From Streptomyces sp. SCUT-3 (GTDB lineage Bacteria; Actinomycetota; Actinomycetes; Streptomycetales; Streptomycetaceae), in contig NZ_CP046907.1 in the NCBI RefSeq assembly GCF_014083985.1, forward strand, positions 1,310,501 to 1,374,500: a stretch of 64,000 nucleotides of DNA. The letters run 5' to 3'. Shown piece by piece: positions 15,849 to 26,247 of the stretch. The number at the start of each line of letters is the position of its first letter. The stretch's first letter is position 1. A model generated the notes under the pieces. That model ran no database searches. It had not been told where the DNA came from and saw only the letters and a list, made by a program, of their open reading frames with translations. The position numbers and the translations under genes were made by a program.

Positions 15849-16972
15849 GGTGCCCGGTCCACGGGGAGCTCGGCCTGCACGGTGAAGCCGCCCCCGCTGC
15901 GCGGTTCCGCGCGCAGGCGACCGCCGAGGGCGGTGACGCGTTCGCGCATCCCGAGCAGCCCGACGCCGGGCACCGGCACGGCGTCCGGCGTGGCCCCGCC
16001 GTCGTCGTCGACGCGCACGGCGAGGGCGTCCGGACGGCAGTCGATCCGGACCGACGCCGTGGCGGCGCCGGCGTGGCGGGCGATGTTGGTGAGCGCCTCC
16101 TGGACGATCCGGTAGACGGTCCGGTCCACCGCGGCCGGCACGCCCTGTCGCTGCCCCTCGATCGTCAGCGTCGCGTCCAGGCCGATGCCACGGGCCCCTT
16201 CCACCAGTTCCGGTACGTGGTCGAGCCCGCGCGGCGGGGCCGTGTCGTCGTCGCGCAGCGCCCCCAGGGTCGCGCGCAGCTCCCGGGTCGCCTCACGCCC
16301 GGCCCCCTGGATCGCCAACAGGGCCTCCGGTACCTGTTCGCCGCGCCTGCGGGCCACGTGGACGGCGGCTTCGGCCTGCACCTTGATGATCGAGATCTGG
16401 TGGGTGAGCGAATCGTGCAGCTCCCGCGCGATGCGCAGCCGCTCCTCGTCGGCGCGGCGCCGCGCGGCCTCCTCCCGGGTGCGCTCGGCCTCGTCCGCCC
16501 GCCGCTCGGCCTGCCGCAGCGCTTCGCCCGCGGCGCCTGCCGCGACCAGCCAGGCCAGTTCGAGGGCGCCCCGGGCCCGCGCGAACGCCTCGCCCGTGTC
16601 GTGCAGGCCCGAGGCCAGGGCCGCGAGGGGGAGCACGGCGACCACGGCCACGCTCGCCACCACCGCGGCGGTGCGGTGCCCCGCCCGTACGGCCGCGTAC
16701 ACCGCGAACAGGTAGGCGACGGCGGGCACGTCGAAACCGGCCGCCTGGTAGCCCGCCGCGCACAGGCCGGTGACGGCCAGGACGGGAACCGGGGCCCTCC
16801 GGCGGGCCGCCAGCGCCAGGCCGCCGGCCGTCAGCAGTGCGGGGCCGAACAGCCCGGCGTCCGTGGCGGAGCGCTGGCCGGACAACCCCGTGACCAGCAG
16901 CGCCGTCGCCACGCAGACGGCGATCGCCCAGTCCCTGGCGCCGGCCGGGACACCGGACAGTCCTGCACCCAT
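15845..16972 (-). CDS. Sensor histidine kinase (NarL/DesK-like)
   Basis: A 375-residue kinase. Five or so membrane helices occupy residues 14-125, followed by a coiled coil rich in Arg/Glu/Ala (150-178). The HisKA_3 dimerisation domain carries phosphoacceptor His186 in RELHDSLTHQISIIKVQ. A C-terminal HATPase_c has N box VQEALTNIARHAGA, G1 VDDDGGATPD and G2 GVGLLGMRERVTALGG. It lacks an extracellular sensor domain, so it probably senses a membrane-related signal. It is translationally coupled to the downstream response regulator. The mRNA is likely leaderless. Confidence 0.95.
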   Translation of the reverse strand: MGAGLSGVPAGARDWAIAVCVATALLVTGLSGQRSATDAGLFGPALLTAGGLALAARRRAPVPVLAVTGLCAAGYQAAGFDVPAVAYLFAVYAAVRAGHRTAAVVASVAVVAVLPLAALASGLHDTGEAFARARGALELAWLVAAGAAGEALRQAERRADEAERTREEAARRRADEERLRIARELHDSLTHQISIIKVQAEAAVHVARRRGEQVPEALLAIQGAGREATRELRATLGALRDDDTAPPRGLDHVPELVEGARGIGLDATLTIEGQRQGVPAAVDRTVYRIVQEALTNIARHAGAATASVRIDCRPDALAVRVDDDGGATPDAVPVPGVGLLGMRERVTALGGRLRAEPRSGGGFTVQAELPVDRAP

Positions 16973-16978
16973 TCGCGC

Positions 16979-16984
16979 ACCCTA
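16979..16984 (-). promoter_or_regulatory. -10 hexamer of the two-component operon
   Basis: TAGGGT (on the minus strand) ends six bases before the kinase ATG, and no Shine-Dalgarno is present. This fits a leaderless transcript. Confidence 0.55.
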
Positions 16985-17200
16985 GCCGGGTACGGCTGCG
17001 GGCGGGTCACGCTTGCGGACGATCGCCGGCTACCGCGCCCGCAGTACCTTCCCGGCGCCTGCGGCGTCCGCGGCATCCGGGTGCGCCGCCGGCGGCAGCG
17101 CGAAGTGTCTGCGCCTGCGGGACGACCGGCGGCACGTCCGGCGACATGATCGGGTGACATCCGAACCCCGGAAACGAGACGCCCGAAAGAGGAGAAGGAC

Positions 17201-17650
17201 ATGAGCCCGTCGAGAGTCCCGATGCCGGTCCGGCGTGTGCTTGCCGTGGCCGGAACCGCCCTGCTCGGGGTGTTCGTGCTTGCCGCGCCGGCGGCCGCGA
17301 GCGCCTCGGTCCGGTCGGCCGCCGACGTGTACGCCATGAGCTCCGGGCGGCTCGGGGCCGCCGCGGCCGCCGTGCTGGGGCTTGCCGGCGCGGTCGTCGG
17401 CGGGCTGGCCCTGGCCCGCCCCGCCGGTCGTTCCGGCACCGGGTCCGGGCGGCCCGGGGCCGTCGCGGCCCTGGCTGCGGGGCTGGTCGGCACTGCCCTA
17501 GGCGGGCTGGTCGTGGCCACGGCCGACGGCGGCCTCGGCACCGGCAACGGGCTGGGCGGGGGCGTCGTGGCCCTGGTGGTGGGGCTGGTCGCAACGGCCC
17601 TCGGCGGACTGGCCCTGGTCCGCTCCCGCCGCACCGCCCGGCAGCCGTAG
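17201..17650 (+). CDS. Small membrane protein (possibly DUF6223-like)
   Basis: A 149-residue hydrophobic protein. An N-terminal signal or anchor (VRRVLAVAGTALLGVFVLAA, then PAAASAS, a possible signal-peptidase site near residue 35) is followed by three Gly/Ala/Val-rich membrane helices at about 53-75, 87-106 and 120-141. The last two share GLVGTALGGL and GLVATALGGL, so they look duplicated. GAGGAGAAGG precedes the ATG. It resembles a small uncharacterised streptomycete family that I recall as DUF6223, but that name is uncertain. Function unknown. Confidence 0.75.
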   Translation: MSPSRVPMPVRRVLAVAGTALLGVFVLAAPAAASASVRSAADVYAMSSGRLGAAAAAVLGLAGAVVGGLALARPAGRSGTGSGRPGAVAALAAGLVGTALGGLVVATADGGLGTGNGLGGGVVALVVGLVATALGGLALVRSRRTARQP

Positions 17651-17696
17651 TCCCGCACGCCGCAAGCCGCCCGCGGGGAGGGGCGCCGGGGCCGCC

Positions 17697-17720
17697 GGGC
17701 CGCCGCCGGGCCGGCGGCCC
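17697..17720. terminator. Hairpin between convergent genes
   Basis: GGGCCGCCG (17697-17705) pairs with CGGCGGCCC (17712-17720) around six bases, between the small membrane-protein gene and the NAD(P)-binding protein gene. Confidence 0.55.
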
Positions 17721-17762
17721 GCCAGGGCACACGCCCGCCCGGGCGTCAGCCGCGTCCGGGCG

Positions 17763-18509
17763 TCAGCCGCGCCCGGGGAAGCGCCCCGCCAGGAACTGCT
17801 CGAACGTCACCTCGCCCACGGCCCGCTCCGGTGCCAGATGTCCGCCGGCCCGGAACGCCCGGTAGGCCTTGCCGGCCAGGGGCACGTTCAGCAGGGGGCG
17901 GCGCCGGCCGCTCGCGCGCAGGTAGGCCCGGGCCAGCTCCGGGAGCGTACGGACCTCGGGCCCGCCCATGTCCGGGACCCGCCCCGCGGGCTCCCCGGCG
18001 GCGAGCCCGGCCAGCCGGGCGGCGACCTCCGCCGCCTCGACCGGCTGGTCGGCGACCCCTGCCGGGAGCAGCACGACCGGCGGCTTCGCCAGCCCCTCCA
18101 GGACCTGCAGCACCAGGTCGTGGAACTGCGTCGCGCGCAGCACCGTCCAGCCGAGCCCCGACTCCTCGACCATCCTCTCGACGGCGAGCTTCGTCCGGTA
18201 GTAGCCGAACGGCACCCGGTCGACGCCGACGATCGAGATGTACGCCAGGTGCCGCACCCCGGCCCGGCGGGACGCCTCGATCAGGTGGCGTGCCGCCAGG
18301 TCGTCGCCGCCGCGCGGCGCGGTCGCGCAGTGCACGACGGTGTCCACGCCGTCGACGGCCGCGGCCAGGCCCGTGCCCTCGCGCAGGTCCACGGCGTACG
18401 GCCGGGAGTGCCGGCTCAGCACGCGCACCTCGTGCCCGTCCGCGCGCAGCCGCTCGGTGACGAGCCGGCCGAGCGTTCCGGTTCCGCCGGTCACCAGGAT
18501 CGTGGTCAT
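17763..18509 (-). CDS. NAD(P)-binding (NmrA-like atypical SDR) protein
   Basis: A 248-residue Rossmann-fold protein. The nucleotide-binding motif is ILVTGGTGTLGRLVTERL at residues 4-21, and the core sheet continues with VDTVVHCATAP. An active-site-like YYRTKLAVERMVEESGLGWT carries the Tyr-x-x-x-Lys of SDR enzymes, near residue 125. This is the NmrA/atypical-SDR group, which includes both reductases and NADP sensors. No substrate clue comes from neighbours. Start is the ATG at 18509. Confidence 0.88.
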   Translation of the reverse strand: MTTILVTGGTGTLGRLVTERLRADGHEVRVLSRHSRPYAVDLREGTGLAAAVDGVDTVVHCATAPRGGDDLAARHLIEASRRAGVRHLAYISIVGVDRVPFGYYRTKLAVERMVEESGLGWTVLRATQFHDLVLQVLEGLAKPPVVLLPAGVADQPVEAAEVAARLAGLAAGEPAGRVPDMGGPEVRTLPELARAYLRASGRRRPLLNVPLAGKAYRAFRAGGHLAPERAVGEVTFEQFLAGRFPGRG

Positions 18510-18623
18510 CGCAGTCGCCGTCCCTTCGACGGGCGCGCTCCCCGGTGGAGCGCGCCTCGTCCAAGGAGACCGGTGAGCGGGTGGAAGTGTGACAGCCCTC
18601 CTGGTGACCGCGCCCGCGCCGGG

Positions 18624-20021
18624 TCAGCGGCCCCAGGGGCCGGTGATCGCGAAGGTGACGCCCGGGTCGTACACGTTGATGTACATGGTGCGGTTGCCGT
18701 CGGCGGGGCCGGAGAAGGTGACGCCGGCCAGTTCGCCCCAGGCCGGTGCCCCCGGGGTGCCGATGTCGATGCGGTTGCGCAGCACCGGGTAGACCTCGCC
18801 GTCGCGGGTGACGCCGAAGACGTGCTGGGCGCCGTCGCCGTCCTCGCAGACCATCAGGCCGCCCTGCGGGGCGAGGCAGATGTTGTCCGGGGCCTCGCCG
18901 GGGAGCTGCACGTCCGTGGAGGGGCCGAAGACCACCACCAGGGTCAGGCGGCGCTCGGCCGGGTCGTAGCGCCACACCTGCCCGTGGTGGTCGGCGGCCG
19001 AGCCCTCCTCCGCGCGGGCGAAGGAGGAGACGAAGTAGACGCTGCGGCCGCCCCAGTAGCAGCCCTCCAGCTTCTGGGCGTGGGTGATGCCGCCGCGGCC
19101 GAAGTCCTGGTGGCGGATCGGGGTGCGGGCCGCCAGCGGGTCGGGGACGTCGGCCCACTCGATCCGCTCGAAGACCGTCCCGGCCTCCCGGACGGCGGAC
19201 AGGTCGGGCACCCCGGGGACGCGCATGGCCTGCAGCCGGCCGCCGGCCCGCAGGCTGCCACGCCCGCCCAGCGGCTTCTCCGGCAGGAAGCGGTAGAAGA
19301 GGCCGAAGGGGCGTTCGAAGGCGTCCTCGGTCTCGTAGACGGTGCCGTTGCGCGGGTCGACGGCGACCGCCTCGTGCTGGAAGCGGCCCATGGCGGTCAG
19401 CGGCACGGCGCCGGTGCGGCGCGGGTCGTACGGGTCGACCTCGAAGACGAAGCCGTGGTCCTCGGTGTACCCGTTGGTGCCCGCCCGGTCCTCGGTCTCC
19501 TCGCAGGTGAGCCAGGTGTTCCAGGGGGTGGGGCCGCCGGCGCAGTTGACCGCGGTGCCGGCGATCGCGACGCGCTCGCCCGCCCGCCGGCCGGAGGCGG
19601 ACAGTTCCAGGGCGGTGCAGCCGCCCTTGGCCTGCGGGTCGTAGGTCAGGCCGTCCACGACGGGGACGGGCGCCCCGGCACTGGCGCGGTTCTCGTGGTT
19701 GCGCACCAGGTGCACCCGGCCGCCGCGGCCGGGGAAGGCGGCCATGCCGTCGCAGTGGCCGGGGACCGTGCCCTCCCCGGAGGACATCCGGTCGCCGGTG
19801 CGCGAGAGCACCCGGTACCGGAACCCCTCGGGGAGGTCGAGCATGCCGTCCGGGTCGGGGACGAGCGGGCCGTAGCCGGCGTCGCCCTTACCGCGGAGGG
19901 AGTTGGCGGGCGGCAGTGCGCCCGCCGCCCCGGCGAAGAGTTCGGGGATGCACCCGCTGACGGTGATCGACGCGGCCAGGGCCCCGGATCCGGCGAGCAC
20001 CCGGCGTCGTGAAACGGACAT
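18624..20021 (-). CDS. Tat-exported PhoX-family (DUF839) lipoprotein
   Basis: A 465-residue secreted protein of the PhoX alkaline-phosphatase family, a metal-dependent beta-propeller. It opens MSVSRRRVLAGSGALAASIT with a twin-arginine motif, and Cys24 in the lipobox VSGC means export folded and lipid anchoring. Family landmarks are HLVRNHENR, TWLTCEETEDRAG, GRFQHEAVAVDP, YETEDAFER and PDNICLAPQGGLMVCEDGDG. Start ATG 20021 has GGGAGA upstream. A phosphatase role in phosphate scavenging is likely from the family, but no PHO box was identified. Confidence 0.88.
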   Translation of the reverse strand: MSVSRRRVLAGSGALAASITVSGCIPELFAGAAGALPPANSLRGKGDAGYGPLVPDPDGMLDLPEGFRYRVLSRTGDRMSSGEGTVPGHCDGMAAFPGRGGRVHLVRNHENRASAGAPVPVVDGLTYDPQAKGGCTALELSASGRRAGERVAIAGTAVNCAGGPTPWNTWLTCEETEDRAGTNGYTEDHGFVFEVDPYDPRRTGAVPLTAMGRFQHEAVAVDPRNGTVYETEDAFERPFGLFYRFLPEKPLGGRGSLRAGGRLQAMRVPGVPDLSAVREAGTVFERIEWADVPDPLAARTPIRHQDFGRGGITHAQKLEGCYWGGRSVYFVSSFARAEEGSAADHHGQVWRYDPAERRLTLVVVFGPSTDVQLPGEAPDNICLAPQGGLMVCEDGDGAQHVFGVTRDGEVYPVLRNRIDIGTPGAPAWGELAGVTFSGPADGNRTMYINVYDPGVTFAITGPWGR

Positions 20022-20140
20022 GGTCTCTCCCTGCTGGCGGACAGGAACATGACCCGGCCGTGTGTACCACGTCACAGGCCGGACCGGAACCGCGCCTGTC
20101 CCCCGCACCGCGTCCGCGGAGGCCCGGTCCGGGCCGCCGC

Positions 20141-21253
20141 CTACCGGCCCTCGGCCACGACCTTGCCGCTGTCGCGGGCCAGCGCGACCAGGCGGGATAT
20201 CGCCCGGAAGTACTTCTTGCGGTAGCCGCCGCGCAGCATCTCCTCGCTGAACATCTCGTCGAACGGCACCCCGGAGGCCGTCACCGGCACCTCGCGGTCG
20301 TAGAGCCGGTCGGCCAGGACGACCAGCCGCAGCGCCGTGCCCTGGTCGGGCACCGGCGTGACGCCGCGCAGGAAGACCGCGCGCACCCCGTCGGTCAGGG
20401 CGCCGTAGCGGCTGGGGTGGACGCGGGAGAGGTGCTCCAGCAGGGCGCCGAAGTCGTCGAGGGAGGCGCCGGGGACGCCGGACGCGGCGGCGGTGACCTC
20501 CTCGTCGGTGTACGGGGCGGGGGCCGCGGGCAGGCCGCGGTGGCGGTAGTCCTCGCCGTCGACGCGCAGGGAGCGGAAGTGCGCGGACAGGCCCTGGATC
20601 TCCCGCATGAAGTCGGAGGCGGCGAAGCGGCCCTCGCCGAGCTTGCCGGGCAGGGTGTTGGAGGTGGCCATCAGCTTCACGCCGGCGTCGGCCAGCTTCG
20701 CCAGCAGGGTGGAGACCAGGACGGTGTCGCCCGGGTCGTCGAGCTCGAACTCGTCGATGCACAGCAGCTTGTGGTCGCTGAGCGCCTGCACCGCGTGCTG
20801 GAAGCCGAGCGCGCCCACCAGGTTGGTCAGCTCCACGAAGGTGCCGAACGCCTTCTGCTCGCGCGGGGCGGGGGCCGCGTGCCAGGTGGAGGCGAGCAGG
20901 TGGGTCTTGCCGACGCCGTAGCCGCCGTCGAGGTAGACGCCCGTGGGGCCGGCCGGGGCCGCGGGGGCGGCGGGGGCGCGGCGGAACCAGCGGCGGCGGC
21001 CGCCCTCACCGGGGGCGCCGACGGAGGCGGCGAAGCCGCGCAGCACCCGCACCGCCTCGGCCTGGCTGGGCTGCGCGGGGTCGGGGATGTAGTTGTCGAA
21101 GCGCACCCCGTCGAAACGCGGGGGCGGCACCATCTCGGCGACGAGCCGGTCGGCGGGCACGTGCGGTTCGCGGTCGCACAGGGAGACCGGGCCGGCGGCC
21201 GCGGGGGGCGGCGTCGGGCCGGAGGAGGGCGCGGGGGAGGCTGCGGAGGACAC
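20141..21253 (-). CDS. zapE: ZapE/AFG1-like ATPase
   Basis: A 370-residue AAA-type ATPase of the AFG1/ZapE family; E. coli ZapE acts on the FtsZ ring. Walker A is LDGGYGVGKTHLLAS near residue 120, Walker B KLLCIDEFELDDP near 175, and sensor 1 KLMATSNTLPGKL with the family's TSN. It ends DEMFSEEMLRGGYRKKYFRA, typical of the family. The Pro/Ala-rich N terminus and a mid-protein RRAPAAPAAPAGPTG insert are local. GTG 21253 follows GGAGGG closely, and an upstream TAAGGT (minus strand) may be the -10. The cell-division role is extrapolated from E. coli. Confidence 0.88.
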   Translation of the reverse strand: MSSAASPAPSSGPTPPPAAAGPVSLCDREPHVPADRLVAEMVPPPRFDGVRFDNYIPDPAQPSQAEAVRVLRGFAASVGAPGEGGRRRWFRRAPAAPAAPAGPTGVYLDGGYGVGKTHLLASTWHAAPAPREQKAFGTFVELTNLVGALGFQHAVQALSDHKLLCIDEFELDDPGDTVLVSTLLAKLADAGVKLMATSNTLPGKLGEGRFAASDFMREIQGLSAHFRSLRVDGEDYRHRGLPAAPAPYTDEEVTAAASGVPGASLDDFGALLEHLSRVHPSRYGALTDGVRAVFLRGVTPVPDQGTALRLVVLADRLYDREVPVTASGVPFDEMFSEEMLRGGYRKKYFRAISRLVALARDSGKVVAEGR

Positions 21254-21327
21254 AGCCCTCCACCTTACGTCCTCGTGTCCGCGGGCAGCGTGGGCCGTGC
21301 CGCACCGGCCGTGCCACACTGCGGGGC

Positions 21328-22188
21328 ATGCGCCGCCTGTACCCCGTGCACCCCGCCCCCGACCTGCCCGCCTCCCCCTCCGCCGGGCCCACCGGCCGGG
21401 AGGCCGACGCCGCCGGCCCCCTCGTCCCCGGCACTCCGGGCACCCCGGGCGTCCCGGAGGACCTGGACACCCTGGAGGGCCTCGCCGAGGCGTACGCCTA
21501 CCCGCCGGGCACGGACGCCTCCGCGCCGTGGCTGCGCGGCAACATGGTGAGCGGGCTCGACGGCGCCGCCCACCACGCCGGGCACTCCCGGCCGCTGTCC
21601 TGCGAGGCGGACGTGCGGATCCTCGGGATGCTGCGGGCACTGGCGGACGTGGTGGTCGTCGGCGCCGGGACGATCCGCGCCGAGGGGTACGGGCCGCTGC
21701 GGGCCCGCAAGGCGTTCGCCGGGCGGCGGGCGGCGCTGGGGCAGACCCCGGCCCCGGCGATCGCCGTGGTCACCTCCGGCTGCGACCTCGACTTCTCCTC
21801 CCCCCTGTTCACCGAGGCCCTCACCCCGACCGTGCTGCTGACCGGGGCCGCCGCGCCCGAGGCCCGGGTGCGCGCGGCGCGGGAGGCCGGCGCCGTGGTG
21901 ATCACGGCCGGCGAGGGGACGGGCGTGGACCCGGCGCGGGCGGTGCGCGAGCTGGCCCGGCACGGCTGGGGACGGCTGCTGACCGAGGGCGGCCCGCAGC
22001 TGCTGGGGCAGTTCGCCGGGGCCGGGGTGCTGGACGAGCTGTGCCTGACGATCGCCCCCATGGTCACCTCGGGCGACGCCTCCCGGATCATGAGCGGGCC
22101 CGGGCTCGACGAGCCCCGGCGCTTCTCCCCCGCCTCGATCCTGGAGGAGGACGGCTTCCTGTTCACCCGCTACGTCAGGAATCGTTGA
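21328..22188 (+). CDS. Pyrimidine reductase family protein (RibD C-terminal-like)
   Basis: A 286-residue protein of the RibD-C/dihydrofolate-reductase-like fold. Landmarks are NMVSGLDGAAHHAGHSRPLS at residues 72-91, DVVVVGAGTIRAEGYGPLR, and GWGRLLTEGGPQLLGQF, in which the 'EGG..l' motif binds NADPH in RibD-type reductases. The N-terminal 65 residues are Pro/Gly/Thr-rich and carry no deaminase domain. Proposed role: NADPH-dependent reduction of a riboflavin-precursor-like or other pyrimidine. No Shine-Dalgarno precedes the ATG, and CACACT seven bases upstream may be a leaderless -10. It is divergent from zapE. Confidence 0.87.
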   Translation: MRRLYPVHPAPDLPASPSAGPTGREADAAGPLVPGTPGTPGVPEDLDTLEGLAEAYAYPPGTDASAPWLRGNMVSGLDGAAHHAGHSRPLSCEADVRILGMLRALADVVVVGAGTIRAEGYGPLRARKAFAGRRAALGQTPAPAIAVVTSGCDLDFSSPLFTEALTPTVLLTGAAAPEARVRAAREAGAVVITAGEGTGVDPARAVRELARHGWGRLLTEGGPQLLGQFAGAGVLDELCLTIAPMVTSGDASRIMSGPGLDEPRRFSPASILEEDGFLFTRYVRNR

Positions 22189-22286
22189 TTCCCGTCCGCT
22201 TTTCGGGGAAAACTGCCCCGCGTGCCCCGTCGATCCGGGGGCAGACGGTTCTCGCGGGGGCCGGCCGGCCACCGGGAAGGAAAGGC

Positions 22287-22760
22287 GTGCCCGTGTTCAC
22301 GACGGTACTGATGATCGAAAGACCCCTCGCGCCGGAGGACGTGGAGACGGTCACCACCCTGCACGGCGACGAGCCGGTGTCGTTCGTGGTCCTCATGCAG
22401 CCGCGCGGCGACCAGGACCTCCTGCTGCGCGCACTGGACGACGTCGCCCTGGGCCAGCTGGACAAGGCCGTGCACGAGGACGACGAGCCCGAGGGCGAGG
22501 AGGCCACCACCGCCGCCGGACGCGCCCTCGCGCACAGCCTGCAGTCGCTGCGCGACACCGGCGCCGAGGCCGTCGGGCAGATCGTCGACAAGCACCCGGT
22601 GGACCTGCTGCGCTCGGTCGTGGCCGAGACCGGCGCCGACGAGGTGATCGTGCTGACCGCCCCGCACCTGGTGGAGGAGTTCTTCCACCGCGACTGGGCC
22701 TCCCGGGCGCGCCACAAGGTGGGCGTCCCGGTGCTCAAGCTCTTCGCCCACAACGAGTAG
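22287..22760 (+). CDS. Conserved hypothetical protein, nucleotide-binding-fold-like
   Basis: A 157-residue soluble acidic protein. It begins VFTTVLMIERPLAPEDVETV and continues with GDEPVSFVVLMQPRGDQD and ETGADEVIVLTAPHLVEEFF, ending KVGVPVLKLFAHNE. The alternation of hydrophobic strands and acidic helices, with a terminal 'gvPVL' strand, resembles a universal-stress-protein-like Rossmannoid fold, but ATP-binding motifs are not obvious. Starts GTG 22287 and GTG 22293 are both in frame behind GGGAAGGAAAGG. It lies between the pyrimidine reductase and murC genes. Function unknown. Confidence 0.75.
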   Translation: MPVFTTVLMIERPLAPEDVETVTTLHGDEPVSFVVLMQPRGDQDLLLRALDDVALGQLDKAVHEDDEPEGEEATTAAGRALAHSLQSLRDTGAEAVGQIVDKHPVDLLRSVVAETGADEVIVLTAPHLVEEFFHRDWASRARHKVGVPVLKLFAHNE

Positions 22761-22826
22761 GCTCGCCGGGGCGCGCCCGCGCGGCGCGCCCCGTCCCGCG
22801 ACCGCTCGACCAGGGGAGACCCGCAG

Positions 22827-24219
<1,393 letters not shown>

Positions 24220-24254
24220 ACCGGACTGCCGAGCGACACGAGGAGGGACCCGCC

Positions 24255-24662
24255 GTGGGTTACGAGGTCGACAGGACCGAGCAGGAGTGGCGCGAACGGC
24301 TGACGGAGGAGGAGTACCGGGTGCTCCGCCAGGCCGGCACCGAACGCCCCTTCACCGGCGAGTACACCGGCACCAGGGCCGAGGGCGTCTACTCGTGCCG
24401 GGCCTGCGGGGCCGAACTGTTCCGCTCCGACACCAAGTTCGAGAGCCACTGCGGCTGGCCCAGCTTCTACGACCCGGCCGACAGCGACGCCGTGGAACTG
24501 ATCGAGGACCGCTCGCTCGGCATGGTGCGCACCGAGGTGCGCTGCGCCCGCTGCGGCAGCCACCTGGGCCACGTCTTCTCCGGCGAGGGCTACCCGACCC
24601 CCACCGACCAGCGGTACTGCATCAACTCGATCTCCCTGCGGCTGGTCCCCGAGGAGGGCTGA
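24255..24662 (+). CDS. msrB: Peptide-methionine (R)-S-oxide reductase
   Basis: A 135-residue MsrB that reduces methionine-R-sulfoxide in proteins. Structural zinc Cys pairs are in YSCRACGAELF and RCARCGSHLGHVF. The substrate motif is FESHCGWPSFYDP, and the conserved DQRYCINSISLRL near the C terminus carries the catalytic Cys. AGGAGGGA lies six bases before GTG 24255. It follows murC by 35 bases and is probably cotranscribed with it. It shares the reading frame of murC's first half, so an automatic caller could fuse it into a spurious murC extension. Confidence 0.95.
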   Translation: MGYEVDRTEQEWRERLTEEEYRVLRQAGTERPFTGEYTGTRAEGVYSCRACGAELFRSDTKFESHCGWPSFYDPADSDAVELIEDRSLGMVRTEVRCARCGSHLGHVFSGEGYPTPTDQRYCINSISLRLVPEEG

Positions 24663-24721
24663 CGTACACAGGGGCAGTCCGTCCGCCCCGGCCCCGCCGC
24701 CGTCCTGCGCCGGGGCCCTGG

Positions 24722-24727
24722 CATTCT
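24722..24727 (+). promoter_or_regulatory. -10 hexamer of a leaderless transcript
   Basis: CATTCT ends six bases before the GTG at 24734 and no ribosome site is visible. Confidence 0.4.
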
Positions 24728-24733
24728 TGGACC

Positions 24734-25489
24734 GTGGCCAGCACTCCCTCCGCCCCCTCCACCCCCTCCTCCCCCGGTACCGGCGCCGCCGGCGACCGCG
24801 CCGGGGAGCAGGCCCCCGCACCGGGCCCCGCGACCGAGTTCGTCCTCCCGCTCGTCGTCCGCGTCGAACGGGCCGACCCCCCGGCGCGCACCGCGGCGCT
24901 GGAGACGGCGGCGCGCGCGGTACTGGCGTTCCTGTCCGACGAGCGCTCCACCGACGGTGAGTGGTCGCAGGCGGTGCGCGCCTGGGAGGGCGCCCGGATC
25001 CGCAAGGTGGTGCGCCGGGCCCGGGGCGCGGAGTGGCGCCGCGCGGAAGCCCTGGACGGGCTGACCCTCGACGGCGGAGGGGCGCAGGTGCGGGTCTTCC
25101 CGCCAGTGCCGCTGGACGGCTGGCCCAAGGACCTGGCCCGCCTCCAGGTGTCGGGGACGGAACTCGCGGACCCGTCCGTGCCGTCGGCCCCCGGGCCGGG
25201 ACTGCCGGTGCTGTGGCTCAACCCGGAGCTGGGCATGACGGCCGGCAAGGCGATGGCGCAGGTCGCGCACGCCGCGCAGCTGGCCTGGTGGCGGCTGGAC
25301 GGGGACGCCCGCGAGCGGTGGCGCGCCTCGGGGTTCGCGCTGGCGGTCCGCACGGCGCCGGGGGCGCAGGCCTGGCAGCGGCTGGTCGCCTCCGGTCTCC
25401 CGGTCGTGCGGGACGCGGGCTTCACCGAGATCGCCCCGGGCTCGTGCACGGTCGTGGCCGAACACCCGGCCCTGACCGGCTGGGAGTGA
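24734..25489 (+). CDS. Peptidyl-tRNA hydrolase 2-like protein
   Basis: A 251-residue protein whose C-terminal half has the PTH2 active-site stretch LGMTAGKAMAQVAHAAQLAW near residues 170-189, in which the Lys and the Q-x-x-HA motif match archaeal/eukaryotic Pth2. It is followed by ARTAPGAQAWQRLVASG-type helices and a terminal ITEIAPGSCTVVAEHPAL-like segment. The first 110 residues are a Pro/Ser-rich tail plus an unassigned domain. Streptomycetes also have a standard Pth elsewhere, so this is a second, divergent hydrolase. It may rescue peptidyl-tRNA or act on a related ester. Not proven to be active. Confidence 0.75.
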   Translation: MASTPSAPSTPSSPGTGAAGDRAGEQAPAPGPATEFVLPLVVRVERADPPARTAALETAARAVLAFLSDERSTDGEWSQAVRAWEGARIRKVVRRARGAEWRRAEALDGLTLDGGGAQVRVFPPVPLDGWPKDLARLQVSGTELADPSVPSAPGPGLPVLWLNPELGMTAGKAMAQVAHAAQLAWWRLDGDARERWRASGFALAVRTAPGAQAWQRLVASGLPVVRDAGFTEIAPGSCTVVAEHPALTGWE

Positions 25490-25553
25490 ACCACCCCGGC
25501 CCGGGCCCGGCCGGTCCCTTCCCCGGACCGGGGCCGGGGTCACGGGCCGGGAG

Positions 25554-26129
25554 TCACGGGCGGCCGGTGCCGGGCGGCCGGTGACGGGATCGGCCGGCGG
25601 TGCGGGCCGCGGGCCACAGGCCGACGACCCGGTCGGCGACCTGCTCGACCGTCAGCCCAGTGGTGTCCACGACCAGGGTGCCGCCGGGGTCGGCCGCGGC
25701 GATGGCCTCCGACTGGGCGGTGGAGCGCTCCAGTTGGTCCTCGGTGCCGGAGCCGATCTCCCGGCGGCGGACCCGCTGCGCCAGCACCTGCGGCGAGGCG
25801 GTCAGCCGGACGACGGTGAAGGCCGCGCGGGGCACCGCGTCGGCGATCCAGGCGAGTTCCTGCCGCAGGTCGGCGAAGACCCCGCACAGCACCAGCCGGG
25901 TGTGGCCCAGGCCCAGGTAGGTGGACCACAGGGCGGCCAGGTTGGTGCGGGCCGGCTCGAAGGCGGGCAGGCCGGGGACGGGCCAGGGGTGCATCCGGTC
26001 CAGCTCGTCGGCGTCGACCGTCGCGTGGGCGATGCCGGACCGGCCGAGCAGCGCCGAGACCTCGTGGGCGGTCGAGGTCTTGCCCACCCCCGCCGCCCCG
26101 CAGATCACCAGCACGTCCACGTCCGCCAT
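25554..26129 (-). CDS. P-loop kinase-like NTPase
   Basis: A 191-residue AAA/adenylate-kinase-fold protein. Walker A is [20 protein letters not shown] at residues 8-27. [11 protein letters not shown] follows at a position where small kinases hold substrate-binding acids, and a lid-like basic stretch [12 protein letters not shown] lies near residue 125. A TTG at 26162 preceded by AGAGG would add 11 residues; ATG 26129 is preferred for agreement with the domain boundary. Substrate unknown; the family includes shikimate, gluconate and antibiotic kinases. It is divergent from the DUF692 gene. Confidence 0.75.
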   Translation of the reverse strand: MADVDVLVICGAAGVGKTSTAHEVSALLGRSGIAHATVDADELDRMHPWPVPGLPAFEPARTNLAALWSTYLGLGHTRLVLCGVFADLRQELAWIADAVPRAAFTVVRLTASPQVLAQRVRRREIGSGTEDQLERSTAQSEAIAAADPGGTLVVDTTGLTVEQVADRVVGLWPAARTAGRSRHRPPGTGRP

Positions 26130-26247
26130 GCCGAGCAAGTCTGATGCCGCCCGTAAGCTCAAATCAACCTCTGGAAACGAGACATCGGGATTGGGCGGCG
26201 GCCGCGGCGGCGATCACACCGGCAGGCGCGAAGGCGGAGGGGGAACC